This document shows, piece after piece, positions 1 to 14,005 of a stretch of DNA of 64,000 bases. Position 1 is the first letter of the stretch. The number at the start of each line of letters is the position of its first letter. This DNA comes from Mugil cephalus (lineage: Eukaryota > Chordata > Actinopteri > Mugiliformes > Mugilidae). The position numbers and the translations under genes were made by a program. Location of the stretch: positions 12,350,501-12,414,500 of the forward strand of contig NC_061779.1 in assembly GCF_022458985.1 (NCBI RefSeq), written 5' to 3'. The notes beneath the pieces were generated by a model. The model was not told the origin of the DNA. It did not search any database and saw only the letters and a program-made list of their open reading frames with translations.

Positions 1-3000
1 ATAGGCCACGACACGCATAGAGAAACACACACACAGAAAAAAACTAACAAAAAACTGCACCAATATGCACATGGATACATTTGTGTGGTTTTCCTCACTG
101 GCTTGCAGTCGTGGAGGTGGTTAAAGAGGAAGAGGGAAAGCCCCTCTCCTCTCACACCTCACCACGGCTCAGAGGGAGGAACATCTTATCTCACTGCTGC
201 AGAGAGACGTAGAATTAAGAGGGAAAAAGATGGATGGGACCGGGTAATGTGAGCAGGCTTTTGCAGGAGAAGGACAAACGGGATTGAGAGGGAGAGTGGG
301 CAAGAGAGAGCAGCAGTGAAAAACAAAGAGGCAGTGTTTTAATTAATCTCATTTCCTCAGGTTTCATGCACCAAAGAAACATCCACGTCAAACTACATTT
401 ACTTTTTTTTTTTTTTTAATTTCCACAAGCACACATCTCATGGCAGCCTACACGCTTTTGCTATAGACTACGCCAGCACATCAGGGTTAATGTATCAACG
501 CTTTCTACCCACCACATATGTTTGCACTGATGTAGTGACACTGGAGCCAAAAAAAAAAAAAAAAAATCACTTATTTAAATGCACATTTTTTGTGAAAGGA
601 GAGTGAATTGATTTTATTCATCGTGAACCACGGTGCAAGCATGCCCGATGCTATGAAGTCATTCCAAAATGGTCTCCTAGCAACTGTCGTCAGGGGCAAC
701 CAGCATTCTCTGCAGACAGCACACTGAGCCTTGCAGAGAGAGATGTGGGGTGGGTGGGGTGGAGGGTGAGGGGGGGGGCACACACACACATTGAGAGTGA
801 CGGCGTGCTTGAGAGTGGTTGAATGTGTGTGTCTTTTTAACACTAACACAATATCCGCATCCCTTATCTCGCATCATCATCTACCATCATGTGTCATTAC
901 TCATATAACAGATTAGGGGGGGAAAAAAAACCTGTTCCTATTACCCTTTGTAATTTGCTAACATGATGGTTGTGTTTGCAGGCACAGTCACCCACAGAAA
1001 CCTGACCTATTTCTGTATTTTCTGACACATGCTGTACAGGCACACCACATGCCCAAAGCCTGTTTTTTTTTTTTTTTATTGCCATACGTCTCACCACTGC
1101 ATGTCCCAATGCATCACCCACACACATTCATACACTGCCCTCTACTGAGGAACCCCAAACAAAGCAAGCGGACGATCCCCGCATCTAAATATAAATGTTG
1201 CCCTTGCGAGAGTTAGACTTTAAACTTGCGATAAATCCTAATCAATTACCATAATCTTTGCCAAAAGTTAATCTTCGCTAAGTCTGCAGTGGTCATGAAT
1301 AATGTAAAAAAAACGGGATGCTGGAAAGATGCAGTAAGAGCAGAACAAAAAAACAAAACAAAAAACAGTTCAGGCTTTTTTCTCTGTATTGATGAAATGT
1401 GGATTCAGGTCATTAACTGGAATATTAATGCAGTAAAGCATGTTCTCTATTCATCACGTTCACCTCTTTGTTGTATTGCATATTTACCCACTGTTGGATA
1501 AATAAGTGATTATCTTATTTTATCTTTGATCTGGCTGTAACTGAATATTAACCAAGACTCTGTAAGACTAGCGTACATCCATCCAACATACTATGAATGT
1601 ACCAATTGAATTCAGTGGAGTGAAATTACTGATCGGATGTGATAAAGAAGATTAGAAAATCCTGAAACGTGCTATTTTCAATGACTTTCAACCAGCAGTT
1701 TATGGCAAGTAATTTACCTTCAAAGTAAATACTGAAGCCACTGTTGTATAAGAGGTCATCTTCAAATAAATGAGAGCGTCTGGGCACGTCTTTGCAAGAT
1801 GCAGGTGATTCATGCAAACTTAACCCACTGTATTTGCTTGAATCACCAAACCAACCAACATTATCTGATGGGAAAAAACGTGTAGGATAACATACATCTC
1901 TGACTGGTCAATGGGCAAAGAACAAGAGGCAGCGGTTTAGAAGAAAGGGGTCAAAAAAGAGACGTGTCGTGAACCACAAAATGACTGTAAGCATGTCTTT
2001 TTCAAAAAGGAGAACGCTGCACAATGTCCACACCAAGCAGAACAGAATCCCCTGCATTTTTACTCGATGTTATTTTAGTGCGAAAACAAAAACTCCAAGT
2101 TGAATTTAATTTATGTCCACATGAGACGGAAGACCTGTATACCGTGGGTGCACACGAGCACTAAACTCCTCATCAGTTCTGTAAATAATTGGATTTTTCC
2201 TCCCTCAGCAGCTGCTGCTTAGATGACCCTTGTGCGTGCGTGGAACCCGACACATGATTGCTCGAGTAAAGCTGGTCAGTGGTCAGTGTGTGTGCGAGAG
2301 TTGTGTGGGTTGGACATATTCTGTATTCTCCACGTGAGTGTGTGTGTGTGAGAGAGAGAACGTCACAAATGAGTCGAAGTAGCAAAATGGAAAACGTACA
2401 CAGTGCATGCTTAGAAGTATTGAGAACACGGGCTGCGAGCTGGTGTGCCTGCAGGGTAATATATTATGCATTACAGAGGGAATTAGTGTGGCTAAGGTCT
2501 TGTAATGCTTAAAATCAGCAACTCTGATATCAGTCACATTAGCCCGTCCGCCTTTTAGCGTCACTCCCAACTGCACTAAGCTTACAAAAGACTTCATAGT
2601 CTGTGTTCGTGTGTGTCTGTGTATGACTGTGAGACTCATGGGCAGATGACATTTTGCAGTAACATGCTGTGAAGGAGCACTCACTATTGACCTATGCTGC
2701 TCCCTGCCTGCTGATACCTGCAGGGTGTCGCACGCTGTAACAACTGTTCACGGAATAAAAACCCTTTATACTCCCCCTGCGACCTCCAAGTATCCAGTAA
2801 GCCTTGCAAAATCCACGGTGCATCATTAAAAGCAGAAATGAGCGTCATTTCTTATTGAGGCTTTTGGGACTTCATTTGGATGTTATTCGAAAGTCTTCAT
2901 CTCCCTCTAGAGGCAGACAGGAGAAGCTACAACAAACAGTTTCCTGGATGAGTCTCTTCACCGTTTCCTCCAGCTGCTTTTCTGTGATACCGTAGTTATC

Positions 3001-6000
3001 TGGCTCCTATCTGTTGTGAAATATCTGGAAAATAATGGATTGGATTAATGGATTAAAAAATGGATTTATTTCACATTAAAAAAACCTAACAAATATCAGA
3101 TGCTTTATGTAACAATGATAAAACAAATAGCAACTCCATGAAAATAACAGTAATCACCGTCAAACTACTACAAGTCAGAATAATACCAGTGACCCCAGTC
3201 ACTGAGTGCCACCCCCCCTTCTATATTGTGCTATTTATAAATATACATTATTATTATTATAATTTTGCATTCAATATTAAGCTATTTAAATAATACACAG
3301 GTTCCAATATTACATATTTTAACTTGAAATATGAGAGCTGAAAATAAGTATTTATGTTTCATTGGCACGCCTAATGTCTTCTTGTTGTTTTTTTTTTTTA
3401 TCCTAGAATTATATGCATGACTTTAATTTTTCAAAACCCTCTGTGGTGAGACGGTTGCTGGGACAACCAAGGTTACACTTTGTGTGACAGTGAAGAGACT
3501 GTACAGAAAAGACCTAACAGCAGCAAAGTCACCCAAAGTCAGCCTCCAGGTAGAGATAACTCAGGTCCCTCCTTGTAAATGGCTGATGTAATCTTACTAC
3601 GATAGCATATTTTGTAAAATGTACAGAAACAGAGTGTGAAACTGTTCCTTTTGTAGCAGCAGACTCAAGCACGGGAGTTTCCATCGTTACCACACACTGA
3701 CACACAGACAGGATGTTCCCTGGTTTCACTGTCTGCCTGCTTATAAGAAAAGGTAGTTAGGCCCCGTGGTTTAGTTTAACCATTTAAACTCCTCCATAAG
3801 GTGACTGAAACTGCAGTCACATTAAGTGTAGCGGTTAAAACACATTAGAAAGTGAACAGGCAAACAAAGAATGTACTGTATGACGTAGGAAATTTCACAT
3901 CACCTCCTGTAAGTAACCAGCCGAGGACACAAAAGATATCAAATTATTCTTGTGCACAAATACTGTAAATTCATCATTTTGTCCATTTTCATAAAAGGAT
4001 TAAAAAAAATCTATTCTTTTAGTTTCACAAATATTCCCCTCATAGATTTGTGTGTGTGATGCAAATTAGTTTGTGTTTCAGAAACAAATTAACTAGCAGT
4101 TTGTAGTGGCTCTCAGTTAATCCTGATGAATAGTTAAATCCTGGGGCAAGAGAGGATGAAGAGTGAAGGATTAAAACAAACTAATTCTCTCCACATTTTA
4201 TCTAATTCCCAGCCTTAATTTTAGTTTAAGACAAATGTATTCGGTAAAACTTTAAATAATGAGCATATACAGAGTGATTCACCTGTCACGTTTCCTCTCC
4301 ATGCTTGTCTTCTAAGTGCTGCTAACAAGACAGCCCTTCATTATGACAAGGACATGTTCTCTGTTAACTCACTCCATATGGAAGACAATCAGCCCCACTG
4401 GGACATGTGTCAACCAGAGTGTGAAATGTCAGCTGCACACTTTCTGCAAAGCAGACGCGCAGAAGCGTCCACACCCGCATGCAGTCACATTCACGGGAAT
4501 CGAATGGAGATTGGTCTTTTTACACAGACATCTGCTCGGTCCCAGAGACAGATGGCGAGCCAATCAGGCCGCCTGGTGCCCCTTCTTCTCCCCGCCTCTC
4601 GTGCCACCCTGCTGCCCCGCCCCTAAACCTGCACCCTGGCACACATGACAGGTTGCACCTTGAAAATGTGACACCGCCACTGCCCCAGAAAATTATTTAT
4701 GTATTCGCTACATTAGAGGGGGCATGCGGCAGATACGCACAGAATCCAAAATATGAATCCGACCCGCTTTACCTCTTCAGAGAGTGCACACCCTTCTCTG
4801 TAGGTCAAACAGCACTGCACCTACCCAGTGGCTTAGTTTAGCTCCTGTCGTGATTGACTGAGGTGGAAAACCCTGAGCATGAGCTGTTTTGATGCTCCAA
4901 CACTCCAGAAACCCCTCATTTATCTACCCTGAAAGGTTTATTTCTACAGTAGCTTGACCTTCTAAAGGGGACAGCCATCAGATAAATGTCATATGTGGGC
5001 TTCGCTGAGGGCAATATCCGGCAAGCCAGCTGAAAAATGAGGCTCTCTTGAAGCTGGCGTAAGAATTTCAACTCAGACATGTTGTTTGTTCTGACGGCAT
5101 TGATCGACTGGCTGCATCATATATTGGGTCATGTGTGGGGGTGAGGGAAATGCGCGGGTTTGTGTGTCTGTGTGGGCGGGAATGAAATTGCAGTTCTTTC
5201 TTATGCTGCGCTGCGATCAATGAAGTGGTCAGTGTTTCGCAGTGAATGCAAATACGCATCTCAGCCCCCCATTTATGCACACACTACAAGGATGATTTGC
5301 ATGCTTTTGTCTCTTCTGAGCAGTTCCATTGCAATTCACCTGCTGAGGTAGTCAGAGAAGAATTTTTTTTTTCTAAACACCAGGGTAAACGGCAGAGAGA
5401 CAAAGCGCATGGAGGCACAAGCAGACTGTGACAAGCATCTGCCAGGGTGCTCGTTAATGGCAGCTTCATTAACCCCTTCCTCGCATCACGCACACAATCT
5501 GAGCTCAGCGGATAACCTGGCTCACAGTCGTTTGGCCATCAGACCCAGAGGGACCGCTGTCACCGAGAGGCTGCGGTATGCATTAACATGCAGGAGGGGA
5601 TGCAGCGCGCACAAACACCCCACTGCAAACACTTAACACCTGGGGCCGTCTGCTGGCTACACACAAATGACCACGGCTAAGCCAATACACACTCTAGCGA
5701 AGTCAATTATAACCGAGGCGTCTTCACCTCTGCGGCTCATCAATAGTCCTTAAACAGGCTGCAGCCCACACAGCGAAGAAGATTTAATGGCATGCTTTAG
5801 TCTCTCACACAAACACTCACAGCGACCCTTATACATTTATTCATGATTTGAATAATTTCTCCTTTTCTCTGCAATATATTCTGTCTTCATCAATTCTCAC
5901 CTTTAAACAAAATATTAATAATAATAAATCTATAATTATTTGATTTCACAAAGATTACATCCAAATCCAAAAACCCTGAGGTGGAATTTCTTAGTGATGC

Positions 6001-9000
6001 TCCATGTGATGTTAGACCAGATCAATCAATAGTGTGATCATGGACAAATTTCAAAGCCGTACAGCAGAAAATCAAAGCACCGATCAATATCAAACCTTAG
6101 CTGAGTATGTCCACGGCTTTGTGGACTCAGCGAAGGCGTTTAAACATTCAGCCTTGAAGAAATAACAAGTAATTAACAACATAAACCTGCCTAAATCGAT
6201 GCTTTTCTAGTAACAATAAATTCATTGACTGTGTGTAGTGGAAGCTGTTTGCAATGTTGGTTTAATTCATCGCTTTTAGCTTCGTCGTATGGTGTGTTAA
6301 GACTACCGCTGAAAAAAGCAACTGGCTACAAGTCATTTCTAATAGGAATGGGCAATATGAAGCTACAAACTTACGCCCGAAGACACAGAGCAGATCAAAA
6401 GAGAGCCGGCCTCTCTCTCTCCAAAATTACACGTTCTGTTTTATTTCTATGCAGTCAGTGGTTCTGTCCTAAAAATATAAGAAAAAAATGTATTTGTGAT
6501 TTATCTAAGCTAACACACATTTTCTTTTAATGTTAACAAAATGAGAGTGTCAGAGGGTGACTCTGACTCAGGTGTCCACACTTAATCATTTGTGATTTGG
6601 TCGCTTATAATGTGAAAAAATCTCATCGTTTCAGCAGCTTTTTTGACTATTGAAAGAACATCTCCTACCTGTCTAGCATCCCATTGCAGACTATGTTTAC
6701 TACAAGCTAATGTTAGCGGCTAATGCTGCCTTCAAATGGAGTTGTGTTTTCTGTGTTCAGGAGAAACGTCCATAAGATAGTTATATGACTGGAAGTGTTT
6801 GCTGACGTTTTTAAAAATGCTAAGTTGATATACTGTAGTTCCGTTGTATAGAAGTTCCTTTGTAGCCCTGTAGCAGAATACTGATGTTCCTAAAGACCTC
6901 ACCGTTTTACTAAGCCTTTCTGTTTCCTACATTAGCTTACCTAGGTATAAGGGTGCTAACTGATGTACTTGTGGCTTTTAGTTGCAAACAGTTGCCTGGC
7001 GACAGTTTCCTCACCTCTTGTGGTCCTCTTGTGGTATCTTACACAACTTCAAATGTCACAACCAACAGTTCACAATTTCGAGTTAAGCAGCACACCACTT
7101 TCGCCACCTGAGCTCCAAGCACTTTACGCGCATACCTCTTCGTAGCTTAAAAACGGGCTAACAGTATTGCAGCAACAAACACTTTTGTCAGGAGTCAGAG
7201 GAGAAGACATTTTTCAGGTGGTCTAGCCATGTTAGCCACAACTTGTGAAGTGTGAATGTGGAGCATTTGATGCTGAATTTAAGAATTTCCCTTGAAAAAC
7301 AGAGCGACTAACACAGACTTCGTCCTGTGAGCAGAGAACCCCAACTGAACTTAGATTCACTTCATGAAGGATGAACTTTGAGGCTGTGTCATGAAATGTG
7401 TTTGGGCAGTGGGAGACAGAGAATGAATTTTATGAATGAGAGGAAGATAAGCGTATTCAATTTTCACATCTGGAAAACAATGACTTGACTTGCTGTTGCT
7501 TCGCATTATTGTTTTCTTAACAGAAATATAGATGGGTCACAGTTCAAGGCAAATTCTGCAGTTTTCATCTTCAGATATTGTGTAACACACACAACAGCAG
7601 CAAAAGGAACACAAATGCCATGATGATGGTTGTAAAAGGCTCTCTGCCTGATGTGATATAAAAGTGTTTCTTTCCCATTGCAGCAACTCCACAGCTTCGG
7701 TAAGCTGACATCAGCAGTAGCGGCAGTCCTAACATCACTCAGGCATGACCGTACTGCAGACGGACTGCAGCTTTAGTGAAATGATAAACTGTGAAATGAT
7801 TATTTATATCGTTAAACGGAAGCCAGCACTGTTACAAAGGAGCAAAAAAAGAAGTGAGGTAAAGTGTGCAGCAGGAAGAGCAAAACATAAAGCCTAGAGG
7901 AAGTGAGGCATCAATGAAAAAAAAAAAAAGGATTGCAGTAATAAAATGCCATCTGTGCCTGGAGTTCTCATTCATGCTAATCACCCATAAGAGGTAGAAA
8001 TCTATGCAGGATATTAATTTGTTCAGCAGAAGAACCTTGAGATTACTTTCAGACCCGGCAGCAATATGAAGGTGCGTGTTTATTTTTTAGATTGAAAAAA
8101 TACCGTGCTGATGGCACGCACTTCACCAATAACTAAAAGTACACAACACTCTTCCCACATCAACGTGAAGACACGCGCACACACAAATGCTATCTGCCTC
8201 TCCCCCTCTGCCATTGTTACAGGGCAGTAATCAATTATCTCAGTATGATGTCATTCTGCTAACCCTCCCCCACAACAGCTCTCCTCCATTTGCACACTAG
8301 CTGTCCCGTCGCTGTGTGCATCAAATCCAAACACAGCAAATACAATCTTGTTGTAGGAAATCATAAAAAGACGCGTTTCATTGTCCGGACTTTACAATAT
8401 ATTTTATGGACTGAAACAACAAGTGAATGCACGCCGCTGTTCCGCGTGTATACGCACACACGTGCTCAGTGCATCACATCATAGAGCAGTGATTCGATTA
8501 GTGCTGAATGAATCCTTTGGCTTGATCACACTGAGTCATCTGGTCTCCATCCTCAGTGACAGGATAATTGAATGAGGGACAGTAATGAAGAGGCATGGAC
8601 GCCAACATGAAGGGCAACATGAGGTCTGCGCTTGGGCGGACATGCCCCGCTTTCTGCGCAGGTACACGCTCAAGGGAAAGAGGAATTCTGATAACACCAT
8701 CATGAGGTCATGAACATGACTTCACAGGACTCGTGACCTCACAAAGTGCGTCTGCTCATGCGAAGAAACAGACAGAAGACCCGCGATCCGCTCTTCACTC
8801 CGTCGGTGAAGAACAGTGAAGCTGTGAGCTGCCGTTTCCATCGCTGTATGTGGAGCAAAACCCTCCAGCATTATGAAGATAATCCACTTAGCTTCTCTGT
8901 GTGTCAAGATACCAATTTAGCCTGGTTTCTATCTGCTGGGCTTGCGAGGCCCAGTGTAACAGATAGCAAAATGCATATTGATCAGCTGCCATGTAGGAAA

Positions 9001-9920
9001 AGACGACCGCTCCGTAAAGAGATCTGCAGAATTATCAGATGAGGCCTAGCAGAACGCTGAGACAAACTGCGTTCCCGTTTTTCCCAGCCTCCCAGCCTTC
9101 TTTAATTAAAATTCCATGTGACACTTTATGAGCATGTGCTGATTTTTTGATTGATCCTGGATTAGCACCAAAAGTGGAGCCTGCGAGATGCCACGGGATT
9201 TAATCATTGCTGTTATTTACCTCCTATGCTCATTAAAAGCACGGATTTAAAGCAGCTCCTAAACCCCCTCACCGCGTTTAATTTAGCTTTGTTTGGCATT
9301 TAATTTTGTACTTCTCCATCTTAGTGCTAGCTAAGAGGCGCGCTCCTCTGAGCCGTCAGGATGAGAGCTAATCAGCTCAGTGATGAAGAACGTGGGGGCA
9401 AAGAATAGTGCTGCTCCAATTCTGATTAAAAGAAGAAAAGCCTGCAATCATGAGTATACGCATTAGTTGGAACTGCAAAAATAAAAGTCTAATCACACAA
9501 GTCTGGAATGAAAACAGGAGATGGGCTGGTGCGGCGCTCGCCTCTTCGGATTTAGGTGAAGGTTAAAGCCCGGAGACGTGTCATATCTCTGTTACTGAGA
9601 TCTGAGCAGGAAAAGGCAGGTGAAATGATAGCATCTAGTTTGGGATCTGTGCGTGGATCAGATGGCGGCATGTCTGCTCAGTGTCTTAGCTGGAGTCAGA
9701 CTTGTTATTGATCTCTTCGTCCTCCTCTAAAGCTCAAGCTCATCAGACGGATGCTCGGTCTATTTATGGATGGAGACTGTTGGCCAAAATACCACATCAA
9801 AATACTTGGAATCTCATTCATCCCTTACTGCAAGAATTCATATTTAATTTATGATATTAGGATACTGGCCATATGGTTACCAACTCTTGGCCTGGTCTCA
9901 AAGACATGCCATGAGACCAT

Positions 9921-9924
9921 GTTT

Positions 9925-9995
<71 letters not shown>

Positions 9996-10020
9996 ATCTA
10001 TCTATCTATCTATCTATCTA
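9921..10020. repeat. Compound microsatellite (TTTC)n-(TATC)n
   Basis: About 18 uninterrupted TTTC units are followed directly by about six TATC units. Perfect tetranucleotide runs of this length are normally polymorphic. It creates false open frames encoding serine/phenylalanine-rich peptides on the plus strand. Confidence 0.95.
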
Positions 10021-13000
10021 TGCTAATTGCTAATTATTGTAAGGAGTGTCTGTAATTACTCGAGGAGATAATCACTTATTCACCTGAAATATTAATACAA
10101 GCAGAGGCAGGAAGCATGATCAATATTAATCTTGGCTCACACACACACACACACACAGCTAAACCCCCATTAATAATTAAGAAGGGTTCAAGCTAACATG
10201 TCAGCGTGAATGCAAATACCATGGATTTTGTGGGCAAATCACTGAGCTCTGAAATTAGCAGTCCCAGGCCAGTCTTGTCCGGCATGAATTTTTAAGGAAA
10301 TTTCACAAGAGGGCGGATGTAAAACATGGCACTTTGTAGCTTTCGTAGGGGGAAAACGCACATTTCCCGAAAATGTCAAAATAGCAAGTGGCTTGTAGCG
10401 GCTCTGAATGGTGAGATAATTGTGGATGTGGAGCGTGAATCATAAACAGAATAGCAGCTGTGAAACTGAGGTACGCTAATGCTAATGCTAGCACATGGAA
10501 CAGGAGTTTAAATATGAGGCTGAGCCCATTCATGTGCCAAAATATCTATTCTATTTTAGAGGGAATAATCTTAAAGCTGGTAATATCTGTTGCAGTGTGT
10601 CACTTTCTCCGTCACTTTCTCCATTTCCTTCCTTTTCTGTCTCTGACCTCAACCTTTACACTTTTTTTTTTTTGCTCCATTTGCCCTGTCCATCATCTTT
10701 TGCGTTTTTCTCCTTGCCCTGCTCCCTTTACTGCTGCCTTCCCCCTAAGTGGACTGCATGGCCCATCGCCATAGTAACAGACAGCCGTGACAGGTGGAGA
10801 TAGCAGGTAGTGCGGCGATGCATGACCCCCCCTGGGACTGCAGAATGCCAACACTATAGAATGGAAATGAGCAGAACACGCTCTTTTATACCGTCACCCT
10901 GTGTGTAGGGTTTACATTCAGTTCACTGAAGGTTATCGTGAGGTGGGTTTGTGCCTTATCCGCATTCTCCACATGCAGCAAAGCGACTCTGCCATTGTTT
11001 CACCGCTTAGCTGGACAGAGAGGACAGTGGAGCGTTGTGTGTTTCTATTTCATCACTCTCTATGGCCAGATCTGAGCCATGACACGCTAAGCCAATCTGT
11101 TTCATGTCAATAAGGGACTGAATTCAACGATAACAAGATGTCATGTGTCCTAAGATCCCGTGTCATGGGTTGCAGCAAAAAAATTTATCGTGCGTAATTT
11201 TTTGTGATTCAGACTTGCATGTGTCAAATTATCCCCTGCTGACCTTGCACAGCACAGAAATCACGTCCCTTAGGCAACTTATTTGCCCGCACTGCAGGTC
11301 ACTTTGCACACAAGCCACTATCATAACATACATGTGACATGTGTGTCCACCATGCAGAGACACTATAAGCAGCACCGCACCCTTATGTCTGAAATAGTCC
11401 AGGGGGAGAGGGGGGGACTTTCTCCAACAAATTTGACCGCTGCAGTAACATGTGAACGGATGAAAGCTGGAGTTTCCTTATGCACATCAGTTCAGTAATA
11501 GGTTGCAACCGTTTCTGTGAAGTTATCAGATATTATACAGGCTTGCTGGTTGTAGTAAAGGGGAGGAGCAAACAAGCAACATCACTTTTAATGAGCTGAC
11601 AGCTCACCCCCTGCTTAAGTGGCTGCACGGGCATTAGCCGTGAGGAGAGAGTAATGAGAGAAAAGCGCTGCAGAGAAACAAAGACAAAACCTAGACAGTG
11701 CCAGGAATCCTATACCCTTCTGGGACTCACCATGAGCAAACATACGGCCGACTCTGGGATGAGTTGTACCGCCATTATGGGAGCCTCCTATAGATTCTCG
11801 GTGAAAAGGCAGTGTTGTCAGTTTCCTGTACGGACCCTCTTCGTCGTCCTCTCCTTTCCTCTTTTCTTGAGTCTTCACCAAGGGAGCGAGCTCGTCTTTG
11901 TCCCGGTGAACACCTGAAGACCTCTGACAGGTCTTCCCACTCTGTCCTTATAATCGCCCCCGTCTGTGTCTCAATCAGTGCTGCAGACAGTCTCTGCTCT
12001 TTAATTGTAATTCCACAGTCTCTGGGGAGCTTGTAACTCGCCGGTCTCTCTGCGACTCTTCAGTCTGGGCAAAAAGCAATCCTTCTTCTTCTAGTTCTTT
12101 GATCTGAGAGCAGAGTAACCCCCCCTCACTCCCCCTCTCACTTTTAAAACACTCCCTGCAGACCCCACGCCCACCACCCCCAAGCCCTTGTGACTCGGTT
12201 GCCTTTTGCTAAACGCCCCCCTCCCTCTGTCGGTGCCTCCTGCCTCTCTTTTCCAGTCTACTACTGTATCTTGACAACACAAAGCACATCCAGGCATGCA
12301 CGTGGGTCTTCAGTCTCTCTGCTCTCTCCCGAGGCTGTCTTGTGGCTACTCCAGAGGATGCAACCCGCATCAGGGATGCCCCACAGTCTGAGGCACTGTT
12401 CCACTATAGTGGAAGGATGGACGCTCACCTCAGCGCTCTCCACTCAGAGATCCAGCGCAGAGAGCTCCCCTTTACATTAATCCCCAGCTTCATGGATCAT
12501 CAACATGAGACAAGGTCAAAGAGAGAAGCAAAAAAAAAAAGAAAAAGAAAAAAGGAAGTCTGTGACAGACAGTTTCAGCGGGATAGAGGATAAAGAAAAC
12601 GGCAGCAAGGAGGAGAGTGATGCCGCATGGAGAGCAGCCACTGGTGAGAGAGGTCCACACCGTGGTGAGTGTAAATGAAGGTGGAGAAGAGGGAGGGGAG
12701 AGGGGAATGGAAATGCAGAGAGCAGGAGCAGACCGCGCCTATCGATGCCGGCTGAAACAGCAAGGCAGCATGGGATGTGAGAAGATACTCCTCAGCTGGT
12801 TTGATGAAAGCTGTTTATATGATGAGTGAGAGTGAGCATAAGATTTAAATCCACAGTATTATTTTGTTTTTTGTTTTTTTGTTTTTTTTTTGTGTTGTTT
12901 CTTTGTTATTTTTCTTTAGCCTGAATGATTTGCATTGGAAATAGTTATCATTTCACAAAGCATTTGTTTTTTATGTGCATTAAAATAGCATGTGATGCAG

Positions 13001-13169
13001 AGATGAAGAGTCGTGAGTCAGAAATTGAGCAACTGACTGCTCAGCTTTAAATATTAAGATCACGTATTAAACCCATCCAGTGTGAATACTTGTGGGTGTC
13101 TGTATGTATTTATAATTACTTTCCATGACCTTTTTTTACTGTTTCACTTTTAATATGTACACATGAAAA

Positions 13170-13220
13170 TGTAAAGCACTTCGATAGCTGCAATAAAAAT
13201 AGAATTTGATTGATTGATTA
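13170..13220 (+). repeat. SINE/LINE-like 3' tail
   Basis: The text runs from GTAAAGCACTTCG through CAATAAAAATAGAATTTG to a (TTGA)n end. This resembles the common fish retroposon tail that ends in a short tetranucleotide repeat. Only the 3' end is recognisable, consistent with 5' truncation. The family is not assigned. Confidence 0.55.
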
Positions 13221-14005
13221 ATAATTAACATTAAAAATAAACGCACTAAAACTCTTAAATGTTTAAGAAAAGTTAATTTTTTAAATTTTAAAACTTGATT
13301 TTTCTTTCTTTCCTTCTTTTTTTTTTTACTATTAACTTAGTTTGAGATGTTGGTTCTTACTGTTCTTTCAGAGGACAAGCACTTACAGAAAATAAATGTT
13401 TCCATGATTTTAATTTTGTTTCTGTCTTTCTTGTTTGTGTTGTGTTTTCCTGCTTGCGGAAACATATCCCAACTTCCAGTCAAAGGACACGCTTGCTACA
13501 AGTTTAGGAGGTAGAGAAATGTTATTATTTCGTAACCAAATAACTATTTTTATTGTGCCCCTAGGAAGGTTGACCCTCTATACTGGCTTTCGGTTTCACT
13601 TCTGTTTTTAGCTCCACCCATCTCAGTGGAAAAAGTAAGAGGAAATACCTCGTTCAACCGGTGCCACAGCTTTGTCTTCTTCGAATTCTTATGTGAATAA
13701 AGTTGGCGGAATATACGGTGAGTAGGAACCATTTTTTTGTTTTATTTTTGTTTTTGGAAACAGAATGAGAATAGTCAATAATATTGCTGTGAAACACGTG
13801 CCAGTGTCTGTGTATGTTAAACTTGCTGGTGCGTAAAAGCAAGTTTGCAGGGTGAGCAGCTGTATGCGATGTAGCAGTAACTTAAGAATTGTATTTGCAA
13901 CCCCCTCCGCCCGCCCTTTTTTTTTTTTTATTTCGTCTCTCGACCTTGTATCATTTGAACAGATTTGGCGGAGATTTCAGGTTTTCCCCCAGAGTTCAGC
14001 AGGAG

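Larger units (their letters stand above)
1..13500. other. Gene-poor flank, no supported gene
   Basis: I found no ORF here with a recognisable protein and no chain of phase-compatible exons. Open frames are short, overlap on both strands and have the composition of chance frames. The stretch holds poly-A/T runs (about 403-418, 550-566, 1062-1077, 7919-7929), a compound microsatellite (9921-10020), a CA run (about 10138-10157) and, at its right end, a SINE/LINE-like 3' tail (13170-13220). A block around 9040-9340 is rich in ATTA/TAAT motifs and free of obvious repeats, so it could be a regulatory element, but sequence alone does not show that. Confidence 0.6.

Noticed and set aside
4316-4841. 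Overlapping plus-strand open frames of 90-120 codons
   Set aside because: Three frames are open over the same GC-rich text, there is no splice partner and no recognisable motif.
9751-10033. Open frames ending in long Phe/Leu/Ser runs
   Set aside because: Produced by the TTTC/TATC microsatellite.
11615-12830. Possible exons of a further gene in the GC-rich stretch
   Set aside because: Several donor-like sites occur, but no two open segments join in phase into a recognisable protein on either strand.
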